In this document: one piece after another, positions 1 through 6,322 of the stretch
Layout of the letters: the number at the start of each line of letters is the position of its first letter
Position numbering within the stretch: the first letter of the stretch is position 1
DNA from: Rhodococcus qingshengii JCM 15477
GTDB taxonomy: Bacteria; Actinomycetota; Actinomycetes; Mycobacteriales; Mycobacteriaceae
Assembly (NCBI RefSeq): GCF_023221595.1
Contig: NZ_CP096563.1
Coordinates: forward strand, 3,429,501 to 3,493,500
Direction of reading: 5' to 3'
Length of the DNA: 64,000 nt
Notes under the pieces: model-generated
The model's database searches: none
Told to the model about the DNA's origin: nothing
Seen by the model: only the letters and a program-made list of their open reading frames with translations
Program-made: the position numbers and the translations under genes

Positions 1-752
1 GAGTTGAACGACTGCGCGTTCGGGTCGTAGATGATCTTCTCGATCTGATCGGAGGGGACACCCGAATCGATCAGATTCTTTTCGATGTTGTCCGCCAGAC
101 CCGTCCCGTACGGGTCGTTGAGGGCCATGATCGCTACGCGCTGACCACCGTCGTCCGAAATGAGCTGTGCGACGGCCTGAGCCTGCAGTACGTCCGTCGG
201 AGCGGTGCGGAAGTACATGCCCTTGTCTGGGTAGCAGACGAATTGGTCCGAGGTGTTGGCAGGCGAGAACATCACGACGCCTGCGCTGGCGATCTTGTCG
301 ATCACCTTGAGCGAGACCGAAGACGACGCGGCGCCGACGATGACCTGAGTGCCTGCAGCCAATTCGCGGTCGACGGTGGTATTGGCGGTGTCCGTTGTGG
401 TGTCACCCGAATCGCCGGGAATCAGCTGGACCGGTTGGCCGAGAACGCCTCCGGCTGCATTGACGTCGTTGACTCCCAGCTGGGTGCCCGCGACCATCGG
501 CGGCCCGAGGAACGACAAGCTGCCTGTATCGGGAAGAAGCGTGCCGATGCGCAGCGCTTCCGTGGACGGGGTGGCGCCGGCCTTGGCCTGCTCCGGGGTG
601 CAATCAGTCGTGACGGATGTCGTCGCGGCAGAAGCGCCGGACGTAGAGCCACTCGAAGACGAGTCATCCGACTTGTCCGAGCTACAGCCTGCAAGTGCCA
701 GTGATGCCGCGCCGAGAACTGCAGCAGTACGCACAAGTGTTCGTCTAGCCAT
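1..752 (-). CDS. ABC transporter substrate-binding lipoprotein, branched-chain amino acid type (C-terminus beyond the left edge)
   Basis: The reading frame starts at the ATG at 752-750 and stays open to base 1, giving 250 residues of an incomplete protein. The N-terminus MARRTLVRTAAVLGAASLALAGC is a lipoprotein signal ending in the lipobox LALAGC, followed by a Ser/Thr-rich linker. The body matches the periplasmic-binding fold of Leu/Ile/Val-type receptors: a start strand LPDTGSLSFLG, the segment VNAAGGVLGQPVQLI, and DDGGQRVAIMALNDPYGTG. Such proteins deliver amino acids, urea or amides to an ABC permease. The permease genes are not visible here, so the substrate cannot be named. The 208 bp up to pdtaR hold its promoter region; I see no further gene there. 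Confidence 0.85.
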   Translation of the reverse strand, partial: MARRTLVRTAAVLGAASLALAGCSSDKSDDSSSSGSTSGASAATTSVTTDCTPEQAKAGATPSTEALRIGTLLPDTGSLSFLGPPMVAGTQLGVNDVNAAGGVLGQPVQLIPGDSGDTTTDTANTTVDRELAAGTQVIVGAASSSVSLKVIDKIASAGVVMFSPANTSDQFVCYPDKGMYFRTAPTDVLQAQAVAQLISDDGGQRVAIMALNDPYGTGLADNIEKNLIDSGVPSDQIEKIIYDPNAQSFN

Positions 753-960
753 CCCACGCTCCTAAGATCAGCCGGTGCTCGCGCCACCCGAACTGGCGCT
801 CGCTGTGGGATCAGACGCTAGACCTTGGAACCGTTTCGCGATCCTTCAAGAAAGCCCTGTGACCTGACTGTTATCTGAAGGTGCACAGAGTTTACACGGC
901 TGTAGCGCTGCGCGACGTTTCGACGGTCGACGCAGCAACCGGGTAACCCGGACACTTTGC

Positions 961-1578
961 TCAAGCGTCCGGTTCACCGCCCAGAGTTTCCAGTACGACC
1001 TGTGCGACCGCCTTCATCGTGGAGCGCCGATCCATCGCGGCGCGCTGAATCCACTTGAACGCCTCAGGTTCGGTGAGCGCTTGGCGAACCATCAGAACAC
1101 TCTTGGCTCGCTCGATCAGCTTGCGTGCTTCGAGCCGGTCCGAAAGATCAGCGACCTCACGCTCGAGCGCCGTCACCTCGCGGAAACGACTGACCGCCAA
1201 TTCGACAGCGGGAACGAGGTCACTGATCGAGAACGGCTTGACCAAGTAAGCCATGGCGCCGGCATCGCGTGCGCGCTCGACCAACTCGCGCTGACTGAAC
1301 GCTGTGAGAATGACAACAGGAGCGATGCGTTTGGCGGCAATCTCCGAAGCGGCGTCGATGCCGTCTCTCCTGGGCATTTTCACGTCCATGATGACCAGAT
1401 CAGGCTTGAGCGACTCGGCCAACTCCACCGCGACCTGCCCGTCACCGGCCTCACCGACGACGTCGTAGCCCTCTTCGCGGAGCATCTCGACCAGATCCAT
1501 GCGGATCAACGCCTCGTCTTCAGCGACGACAACACGACGGGGTGCGAGCTGATTGCCTTGCGGCTGCGGCGAATTCAT
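961..1578 (-). CDS. pdtaR: ANTAR-domain response regulator PdtaR
   Basis: A two-domain regulator of about 205 residues. The N-terminal receiver has the acidic pocket (VVVAEDEALIRMD), the phospho-acceptor aspartate in DLVIMDVKMPRRDG, the T in VVILTAFSQ and the K in AYLVKPFS. A coiled linker (ALEREVADLSDRLEARKL) leads to a C-terminal ANTAR RNA-binding domain with ERAKSVLMVRQALTEPEAFKWIQRAAM. Homologues (Rv1626 in M. tuberculosis) are phosphorylated by PdtaS and act on RNA hairpins as antiterminators. I chose the ATG at 1578 because GGAGGAGG lies at a better distance from it than from the ATG at 1587, which is also possible. The neighbouring tRNA-Leu gene is the attachment site of the island. 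Confidence 0.9.
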   Translation of the reverse strand: MNSPQPQGNQLAPRRVVVAEDEALIRMDLVEMLREEGYDVVGEAGDGQVAVELAESLKPDLVIMDVKMPRRDGIDAASEIAAKRIAPVVILTAFSQRELVERARDAGAMAYLVKPFSISDLVPAVELAVSRFREVTALEREVADLSDRLEARKLIERAKSVLMVRQALTEPEAFKWIQRAAMDRRSTMKAVAQVVLETLGGEPDA

Positions 1579-1685
1579 GGCCACCATCCTCCTCCATCGA
1601 ACCGCCCCGACACGAGACGCGAACGATTAGAGGGTACCGGTGTTTGACATTGAAATCGCATCTTCTAATGTAGTCATCGCAACAA

Positions 1686-1759
1686 GCCCTCGTATCCCAA
1701 TTGGCAGAGGAAACGGATTCAAAACCCGTCCAGTGTGAGTTCGAGTCTCACCGAGGGCA
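1686..1759 (+). tRNA. tRNA-Leu (anticodon CAA)
   Basis: A 74-nt tRNA. The 7-bp acceptor stem is GCCCTCG/CGAGGGC with discriminator A1759. The D stem has 3 bp (TCC/GGA) with loop CAATTGGCAGA. The anticodon arm is ACGGA-TTCAAAA-CCCGT, giving anticodon CAA, with one A-C mismatch next to the loop. The variable region is only 5 nt (CCAGT), and the T arm is GTGAG-TTCGAGT-CTCAC. CCA is not encoded. The CAA anticodon and the 3-bp D stem with a long loop fit a leucine tRNA, but the short variable loop does not. Its 3' end is the integration target of the element that follows. Confidence 0.85.
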
Positions 1760-1760
1760 C
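1740..1760. repeat. attL: 21-bp direct repeat in the tRNA-Leu 3' end
   Basis: The 21 bp from t1740 to c1760 (T-loop, T-stem 3' strand, acceptor 3' strand, discriminator and one more base) recur exactly at 13173-13193. Flanking bases differ on both sides. The copy here belongs to the complete tRNA gene, so integration at this end left the tRNA intact. This is the usual pattern for tyrosine integrases that use tRNA genes. Confidence 0.9.
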
Positions 1761-1775
1761 AACGAGATAAACATC

Positions 1776-1801
1776 AAAACCCCCTGGCGACAGGGGGTTT
1801 T
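1776..1801. terminator. Bidirectional hairpin terminator between tRNA and integrase
   Basis: A perfect 10-bp stem AAAACCCCCT/AGGGGGTTTT with loop GGCGAC. Each strand ends in a run of T, so it can stop transcripts from either side: the tRNA transcript rightwards and the integrase transcript leftwards. It lies inside the element, 16 bp from attL. Confidence 0.85.
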
Positions 1802-1803
1802 GG

Positions 1804-2931
1804 TCATCCTAGAGCGGCTTCCAGGGAATCTTCTGGACACGCTTTGGACACAGACTCCGCAGCCGCAGCGTCCAATGCGTCCGCGAGGTCGCCCAGTTGG
1901 TCGGCGAACAGGTGCCCATATCGGTCCATCGTCAACGTGGCCGATGCGTGACCGAGCTGAGCTTGGATGGCCTTCGGATTGGCTCCCGCCGCAATCATCA
2001 ACGAGGCCGCAGTGTGGCGCAGTGCGTGCACACCAACTTTCGGGAAACTCGGGTCGTGCGCCTGGCACCGTTCCACCGCACCGGACCACCACGACTTCGC
2101 CGAGGGCAATGTCATGTGACCGCCCCGCACGTTCGGGAAGACGATGTCATCCCTCCCCTTACCCTCGCACTGCCTCGCGAGTGCCTCCGCGACCAAACGA
2201 GGTACCGCAATGGTGCGTTGGGCGTGAGACTTGGGCGAGCCCAACTCGACTCGTCCAGCCACCGTCACAGCGTTCTCGACAACGCGGACACGTCGCCGCA
2301 ACAGGTCCAGGTGTCGAACCCTCAACCCTGCCGCTTCACCGAACCGCAGTCCGCCGAAGCCAAGGAGCAACACGAGCCCTCGACGCTCCCCCGCCTGCTC
2401 GGCCAACGCTTGCAGTTGCGCCATCGTCAGGTAGGTCTGCTCCCCTCGTTTCCGTCGCGGCAGTTTGACCCCTCGAGCGGGGTTCACCACGAGCAGTCGG
2501 TCCGCGACCGCGTCATCCAAGATCGACGCAAGGACACCGAAGCAGCGCGTGATGGTCACCGGGCCGCTACCGACCGACATATCGGCCACCCATTGCTGGA
2601 CGTGGGTTCGTTTGATGCGCCCGACGGGGGTTTGACCCCACTTCGGTTTGACGTGGTTGTCCCACGCCGATTTCACGACACGAGCCGACGAGGGTTTCAG
2701 GTGCGCTTGCCGCCCGAGCCACTCGACGCCCAACTCTCCGATAGTCGCTCGCCCTGCGCTCTGGTGAACGAATGCGCCAGTCTGCTTGTCCACCTCGACT
2801 CGCGCCGCGTAGGCGTTCGCGTCCCGCTTCGTCTTGAAGCCGCGCTTGCGGGTCGTCTGATGGTCCGGTGTTCGGTAGCGGACCTCGTACCGGGTTCCGG
2901 CCTTCGTCTCGTACTCCGAGACAGTCGCCAT
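1804..2931 (-). CDS. int: Tyrosine-family site-specific integrase
   Basis: A 375-residue phage-type integrase that would catalyse integration and excision at the tRNA-Leu 3' end. Residues 1-55 look like an arm-binding domain, residues about 60-150 form the SAM-like core-binding domain (THVQQWVADM), and residues 170-340 form the catalytic domain. The catalytic set is visible: R196 (GLRFGE), K234 (SPKSH), H302 and R305 (HALRHT), H328 (QLGHAS) and nucleophile Y338 (MDRYGH). Its ATG overlaps the stop of the upstream HTH gene (TAATG), so the two are probably translated together. A candidate arm-type site lies inside its own 3' end. Length is normal for actinobacterial integrases. Confidence 0.95.
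   Translation of the reverse strand: MATVSEYETKAGTRYEVRYRTPDHQTTRKRGFKTKRDANAYAARVEVDKQTGAFVHQSAGRATIGELGVEWLGRQAHLKPSSARVVKSAWDNHVKPKWGQTPVGRIKRTHVQQWVADMSVGSGPVTITRCFGVLASILDDAVADRLLVVNPARGVKLPRRKRGEQTYLTMAQLQALAEQAGERRGLVLLLGFGGLRFGEAAGLRVRHLDLLRRRVRVVENAVTVAGRVELGSPKSHAQRTIAVPRLVAEALARQCEGKGRDDIVFPNVRGGHMTLPSAKSWWSGAVERCQAHDPSFPKVGVHALRHTAASLMIAAGANPKAIQAQLGHASATLTMDRYGHLFADQLGDLADALDAAAAESVSKACPEDSLEAALG
1834..1852. other. Candidate integrase arm-type site, left (inside int)
   Basis: The 19-mer TGGACACGCTTTGGACACA holds two direct copies of TGGACAC 11 bp apart. A copy with one mismatch lies at 13047-13065 in the same orientation, 108 bp inside attR. This one is 74 bp inside attL. Paired repeats near both att sites are typical of integrase or excisionase arm sites. 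Assignment is by position and repetition only. Confidence 0.55.
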
Positions 2932-3641
2932 TACTTGGACTCCAGCGCGGCCGCGAGCTGAGCGCGGAGTTCGCGTGAAATCTGGCCTCGCCGCTGGTTG
3001 TTCGCGTCAGGCTCGAGTGCCGCCAACCGGTCTCGCTCCTCGGCGAGGGAACGACCCCACAGCCGCAGTGCTGTTGCCATCAGCTCCGCAATCTCGATCT
3101 TGAACGCCCGAGCTGCGCGCTTGTCCGCCAAGGCCGCGCCGTCCGTTGCGTCGAAGACCGCGTTCAGTTCGGCATCCGTAGTAATCCGCAGGTCCGCCTT
3201 CGCTTCGGCAACCCCTGGCCAGCCATTCGCCCGAGCCCGGTCCGTCAACGTCTCGTGCACCTGGTGTTGCTGCGCGGTCTCGACGCCTGCCCAGGGTGCG
3301 CGGTCGTCGCCCTCAAACCGCACGGGCGCTCCTTCCAGAGCTCGTGCGAGCGCTGCCGACGAGACCGCGAGGCCGCCCGTCAGCTCTACGAAGTCGTCAG
3401 TAGCGACCAGGTCCGCCAGTCGCACAGCGCCCCCTGTCACCTCCCCTAGAGCGTCTGCCAAGCCAAGAACCGTAGGCATCGTTGGGTTGATGCGTCCGCC
3501 CTCCATGTCTCCGACACGTCCTGTGCTCCAAGGCATTCCGCGCGCACGTACGGCTCGCGCGAGCTGCTCCATTGTCGCCCCTGCTTCCAGGCGCAACCTT
3601 CTTGCGTTAACACCGATCACGTTGGCTAAGTCTGTCGTCAT
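2931..3641 (-). CDS. HTH regulator, probable island repressor (Stl-like position)
   Basis: A protein of 236 residues. Residues 8-62 look like an XRE-type helix-turn-helix (VNARRLRLEAGATMEQLARAV ... GRVGDMEGGRINPTMPTVLGLADAL). The remainder is a mixed region ending in a charged helical tail (SLAEERDRLAALEPD ... ISRELRAQLAAALESK). I chose the ATG at 3641 because GGTGAG precedes it; an ATG 45 nt upstream is possible. It lies beside the integrase, divergent from the excisionase, where satellite islands encode their master repressor. Such repressors are about this size and, in staphylococcal islands, are inactivated by a helper-phage protein. Repression of the divergent promoter is inferred from position and from the repeated CACGAGA sites at 3684-3743. 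Confidence 0.75.
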   Translation of the reverse strand: MTTDLANVIGVNARRLRLEAGATMEQLARAVRARGMPWSTGRVGDMEGGRINPTMPTVLGLADALGEVTGGAVRLADLVATDDFVELTGGLAVSSAALARALEGAPVRFEGDDRAPWAGVETAQQHQVHETLTDRARANGWPGVAEAKADLRITTDAELNAVFDATDGAALADKRAARAFKIEIAELMATALRLWGRSLAEERDRLAALEPDANNQRRGQISRELRAQLAAALESK

Positions 3642-3669
3642 TCGCTCACCGTATACGAAGTCGCGCCGC

Positions 3670-3743
3670 TTGACACGCGGTGGCACGAGATGCTTCTATA
3701 TTCTCGTGTTACTTCTCAATAAGTGAAGTTCATCGACACGAGA
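3670..3743 (+). promoter_or_regulatory. Divergent promoter region with three CACGAGA operator-like sites
   Basis: TTGACA at 3670-3675 is a good -35. Possible -10 hexamers are TTCTAT at 3694-3699 (18-bp spacing) or TATATT at 3697-3702. CACGAGA at 3684-3690 and its inverse TCTCGTG at 3702-3708 form a perfect 7-bp inverted repeat straddling the -10, and a third copy lies at 3737-3743. This is a plausible operator array for the neighbouring HTH regulator. Confidence 0.5.
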
Positions 3744-3755
3744 TAGGAGACGAGC

Positions 3756-3968
3756 GTGAGCCCCACCGAGATTCCACGATTGTTGTCAGCGAAGGAGGCG
3801 GCCGACGTACTGCTCACAAGCGAAGGGGCGCTGGCCGCACTGCGGTATCGAGGCGCAGGTCCGAAGTTCAGAAAGCTAGGCCATCGAGTCGCGTATGCGG
3901 TCCAAGACCTGCGGGACTACATCGACTCCGACATTCGTACGGGAACGGCCGCCGACGCGACGGCCTGA
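3756..3968 (+). CDS. Excisionase-type DNA-binding protein (AlpA/Xis-like)
   Basis: A 70-residue protein consisting of a single MerR/excisionase-type winged helix: LLSAKEAADVLLTSEGALAALRYRGAGPKFRKLGHRVAYAVQDLRDYIDS. The pattern (two short helices, then a basic GPKF-(R)-KLG-RV-Y wing and a final helix DLRDYID) is that of small excisionases. It starts at GTG 3756, with AGGAGA six bases upstream. It is the first gene of the rightward operon, so it probably drives excision once the operon is derepressed. It could also serve as the activator of the island, as AlpA does in P4-like elements. Confidence 0.85.
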   Translation: MSPTEIPRLLSAKEAADVLLTSEGALAALRYRGAGPKFRKLGHRVAYAVQDLRDYIDSDIRTGTAADATA

Positions 3969-3977
3969 ATACGAAAA

Positions 3978-4005
3978 CGCCCCCAGTGCGCCAACACCGG
4001 GGGCG
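3978..4005 (+). terminator. GC-rich hairpin downstream of the excisionase gene
   Basis: CGCCCCC (3978-3984) pairs with GGGGGCG (3999-4005) across a 14-nt loop. No T-run follows, so it may attenuate or stabilise the xis message rather than stop it fully. Confidence 0.45.
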
Positions 4006-4057
4006 AATCCAACCACCAACCCGAGCGCGCAGCTCGGACCGAAAGGGAAATCAACGC

Positions 4058-4276
4058 ATGCTTATTCAATCAAGCACCCCCGAGAACGCGCAACCAGGCC
4101 CCGACGCCCCCGTTCGCGCCAAGTTCACGCCGCGACATGGGTCAGTCTCGATCGGCCGTCAATCTGGCCCGAGTGTTGTCGTCCGTGACGTGGGCGACGC
4201 CCATTGCCTGATCGATGACCTGCAGTCCGCTGTCCGCGAGATGGCTCGCCACCAGGAAGCCGAGGCCACGGCATGA
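4058..4276 (+). CDS. Small island protein, 72 residues, unknown function
   Basis: The start is the ATG at 4058, preceded by AAAGGGAAA. The protein begins MLIQSSTPENAQ, has a basic middle (RAKFTPRHGSVSIGRQ) and ends in an acidic helix (HCLIDDLQSAVREMARHQEAEA). Its stop overlaps the next gene's start (ATGA), so translation is coupled. The same frame is open further upstream, but that part overlaps xis and the hairpin and has no start signal. I recognise no family. Its place between excisionase and primase is where satellite islands keep small regulatory proteins. Confidence 0.6.
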   Translation: MLIQSSTPENAQPGPDAPVRAKFTPRHGSVSIGRQSGPSVVVRDVGDAHCLIDDLQSAVREMARHQEAEATA

Positions 4277-4812
4277 AAATTCCGACCAGCCAGAGGAACG
4301 AACGCCGGGACACGACCCGGCCGGTCGGCGAGCATCGTCGTTCGGGAGACGGTACGACACCGAGCAGTGGAGGCCACCAGACGAGCGTCACCGCTAAGCA
4401 GATGGAAGCCCTCGGCGCGCTGCTGCGACTCATCGACGAACGTTACTCCTCCGGAACCGCTTCCGAGTTGGTCTATTTCAAAGGTGTTCGAGTATCGCTC
4501 CACGTACGAAACAGCCAGTCGCCCAACGGAATACTGCTCCGTATCACCTCGACCTACGGTGCCGAAGTTCTCGAACTGGTCCCGGCAGTGTCCCAGCAGT
4601 TCGACGCGGAAACCTTGGACAGCCAAAGCGTCCAAGACACCATCGACCAGGCACGCGACTGGCTCGACCGCGAGGTGCGCAGGGTTGTTCCTGCAGTGCA
4701 GCAAGCCAAGGTACAACTGCTCACCAAGCAGCTCGTAGACGCTGAACAGACGCGGCAGAGCGCCAACGCCTCAGTGTGGAATCGGCCGACCACTACGGAG
4801 GCCACCGAATGA
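4273..4812 (+). CDS. Island protein, 179 residues, unknown function
   Basis: The ATG at 4273 overlaps the upstream stop. Residues 1-38 are polar and probably disordered (KIPTSQRNERRDTTRP). Residues 40-110 alternate helix and strand (KQMEALGALLRLIDERYSS, ELVYFKGVRVSLHVRN, ILLRITSTYGAEVLELVPAVSQQ). The last part is a long helix (DTIDQARDWLDREVRRVVPAVQQAKVQLLTKQLVDAEQTRQ), possibly a coiled coil. No family is recognised. It belongs to the rightward operon with ATGA overlaps on both sides. Confidence 0.7.
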   Translation: MKIPTSQRNERRDTTRPVGEHRRSGDGTTPSSGGHQTSVTAKQMEALGALLRLIDERYSSGTASELVYFKGVRVSLHVRNSQSPNGILLRITSTYGAEVLELVPAVSQQFDAETLDSQSVQDTIDQARDWLDREVRRVVPAVQQAKVQLLTKQLVDAEQTRQSANASVWNRPTTTEATE

Positions 4813-4895
4813 CGGCCCAGGAGCGATTCGAGCTGAAGGCGACCGGGTGGGCGTTTCTCGTCTACCTGCTGCTCTGGGGCGCGCTCGTCTTCTGA
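4809..4895 (+). CDS. 28-residue single-span membrane peptide
   Basis: The ATG at 4809 overlaps the preceding stop (ATGA), and the TGA is at 4893-4895. The peptide has a charged start (MTAQERFELKATG) followed by one hydrophobic span of about 14 residues (WAFLVYLLLWGALVF) that runs to the C-terminus. Translational coupling and the clean amphipathic design argue for a real gene despite its length. Function is unknown; small membrane peptides of mobile elements are often toxins, holin-like proteins or exclusion proteins. Confidence 0.5.
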   Translation: MTAQERFELKATGWAFLVYLLLWGALVF

Positions 4896-4925
4896 TCGCG
4901 TGACCCCTGACACGAATAATCCCCG

Positions 4926-4972
4926 ACGCGCCCAGCGGACCCCGCCTCCATTCGGGTACCCGCTGGGCGCGT
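4926..4972 (+). terminator. 13-bp-stem hairpin after the first gene group
   Basis: ACGCGCCCAGCGG (4926-4938) pairs perfectly with CCGCTGGGCGCGT (4960-4972) across a 21-nt loop. No T-run follows. It lies 30 bp after the membrane-peptide gene and 144 bp before the next one, so it may separate early regulatory genes from the replication genes. Confidence 0.55.
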
Positions 4973-5115
4973 TCGTTCGCCCGGAAGACCAACGAGCGGC
5001 CACGAGAATCCGTCTCCGGAATCTGTTGTCGCCGAGGGTTTTTCTCCCTCTTGACCTCCCTCGATTCCGACTGGCCTCGACCAAAATAATAATACTTCTC
5101 CGGCAGGGACATCAC

Positions 5116-5394
5116 ATGATTTCGTTTCCTATGAGCAACCAAGAACCTAGACACGACGAGGCCGCAGAGGCCCCGGTACAGCGACCGAAACCCGGAACTC
5201 CCGAGCATCAGGAATGGGTCCGCGCCAAGGCTCGCGAGAGGGCAAAGAAGCGATCACAACGGCTCATGTCCGACCCTGCAACTGCGGCCGTCGAACGCGA
5301 ACGCCGTCGGCTCCGCGCCATGGAGGCTCGCCATCGCAGAACTGCCGGAATCTTGCCCCTACCAATCGGCCAACGCGTCCCGAAAGAGCAGTGA
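5116..5394 (+). CDS. Small highly charged island protein, 92 residues
   Basis: The start is the ATG at 5116, with CAGGGA six bases upstream; an ATG at 5131 is also possible. The protein is polar throughout: PGTPEHQEWVRAKARERAKKRSQRLMSDP followed by AAVERERRRLRAMEARHRRTAG. Two basic helices suggest nucleic-acid or protein binding. No family is recognised. A hairpin-controlled gap of about 120 bp separates it from the primase gene. Confidence 0.55.
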   Translation: MISFPMSNQEPRHDEAAEAPVQRPKPGTPEHQEWVRAKARERAKKRSQRLMSDPATAAVERERRRLRAMEARHRRTAGILPLPIGQRVPKEQ

Positions 5395-5489
5395 CCCCGA
5401 ACAGCAGTCCGCCCCAATTGCTGGCAGGCAACCGGGGCGAACGGAGCGCGTACGCACACGCTGAACACGACACCCAAGCGTAACACGCG

Positions 5490-5510
5490 CTCCTCAGAAC
5501 AAATGAGGAG
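5490..5510 (+). promoter_or_regulatory. Hairpin that sequesters the primase ribosome-binding site
   Basis: CTCCTCA (5490-5496) pairs perfectly with TGAGGAG (5504-5510) across GAACAAA. The 3' arm contains the Shine-Dalgarno sequence GAGGAG of the prim-pol gene (GTG at 5516). In this fold initiation would be blocked, so the helix could limit replication-protein synthesis until it is opened. Confidence 0.55.
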
Positions 5511-5515
5511 TAATA

Positions 5516-6322
5516 GTGAAATCCGCAGCACGACAATCCAAATCAACACCCGGCTCCACAGCGCCCCCTGCTGGCCCGTTCGCCCAGCATGCGCCCGCGC
5601 TCGCCGCTGACGGCTGGGCAGTCTTCCCGCTCGTTCCCCGAGATAAGACCCCCTATGCAGGGTCGCACGGACACCTCGACGCGACTACCGACCAGGTGCA
5701 GATCGAGCGGTGGACCCGCATTCACGCGAACGGGAACATCGGTATTCGTCCGGCCGTGGGAATGCTCGTCGTAGATATCGACTCCGCTGCTCTCCTCGCG
5801 CCCTGGATGAACGAGCACGGCCTCTCGTTGCCTCCGACCCGTGTGGTCCGCACCAATCGCGGAAGCCATTACTACTACACGTTCTCCTCGGAGCGTCCTC
5901 TACTGGCCACGATTCCGGGCGTAGACCTCAAGACCTCGAAGGGGTTCGTCTTGGCTCCAGGGTCCGTCCACAAATCCGGCCGCATCTACCGCGTGTGGCG
6001 AGACCTCCCCATTACCGAACTTCCGGCCGAGTGGCTCGAGCACATTCAGCGCCCGGAGCCGAAGCCGCGCCCTCCCGTGGTCACGAGATCAGGAGGAGCT
6101 CCCGTGGGAACACCTGGGCTCCGACTCGTCCGACTGCTCGGCGTCAAAGCCGAGGGCGAACGAAGGGGGTTCCTGATGTACGCCATCGGCGAGGCGTACC
6201 GCGTCTATGGCGGCTCTGCGGAACTGATCGAACGCCTATGTAACACAGCAATATCAATTGGGTTGTCTCCCACGGAGGTTGACGCGGCTCGCCAGTACAT
6301 CGAAGAACAGGAAACCTCGTGA
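5516..6322 (+). CDS. Prim-pol: archaeo-eukaryotic-type DNA primase/polymerase
   Basis: A 268-residue protein with the bifunctional primase/polymerase fold. Visible motifs are the catalytic pair in MLVVDIDS (D87, D89), the strand GSHYYYTF with H118, and GVDLKTSKGFVLAPGSVH (D137, H152), the standard three motifs of this family. It starts at GTG 5516 and overlaps the helicase gene by 4 nt (GTGA), so the two form one replication unit as in P4-like and satellite elements. The C-terminal 80 residues (LRLVRLLGVKAEGERRGFLMYAIGEAYR) may contact the helicase. It probably synthesises primers at the element's own origin. Its translation may be limited by the hairpin upstream. Confidence 0.9.
   Translation: MKSAARQSKSTPGSTAPPAGPFAQHAPALAADGWAVFPLVPRDKTPYAGSHGHLDATTDQVQIERWTRIHANGNIGIRPAVGMLVVDIDSAALLAPWMNEHGLSLPPTRVVRTNRGSHYYYTFSSERPLLATIPGVDLKTSKGFVLAPGSVHKSGRIYRVWRDLPITELPAEWLEHIQRPEPKPRPPVVTRSGGAPVGTPGLRLVRLLGVKAEGERRGFLMYAIGEAYRVYGGSAELIERLCNTAISIGLSPTEVDAARQYIEEQETS

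Noticed and set aside
3680..4057. Upstream extension of the 72-residue island gene
   Set aside because: The frame is open but covers xis in another frame and a hairpin, has no RBS, and reads as low-complexity Arg/Pro-rich sequence. ATG 4058 has a clear AAAGGG.
5051..5096. Promoter TTGACC with TAATAC for the 5116 gene
   Set aside because: The spacing of over 30 bp is too long for a standard promoter and no better -35 is seen.
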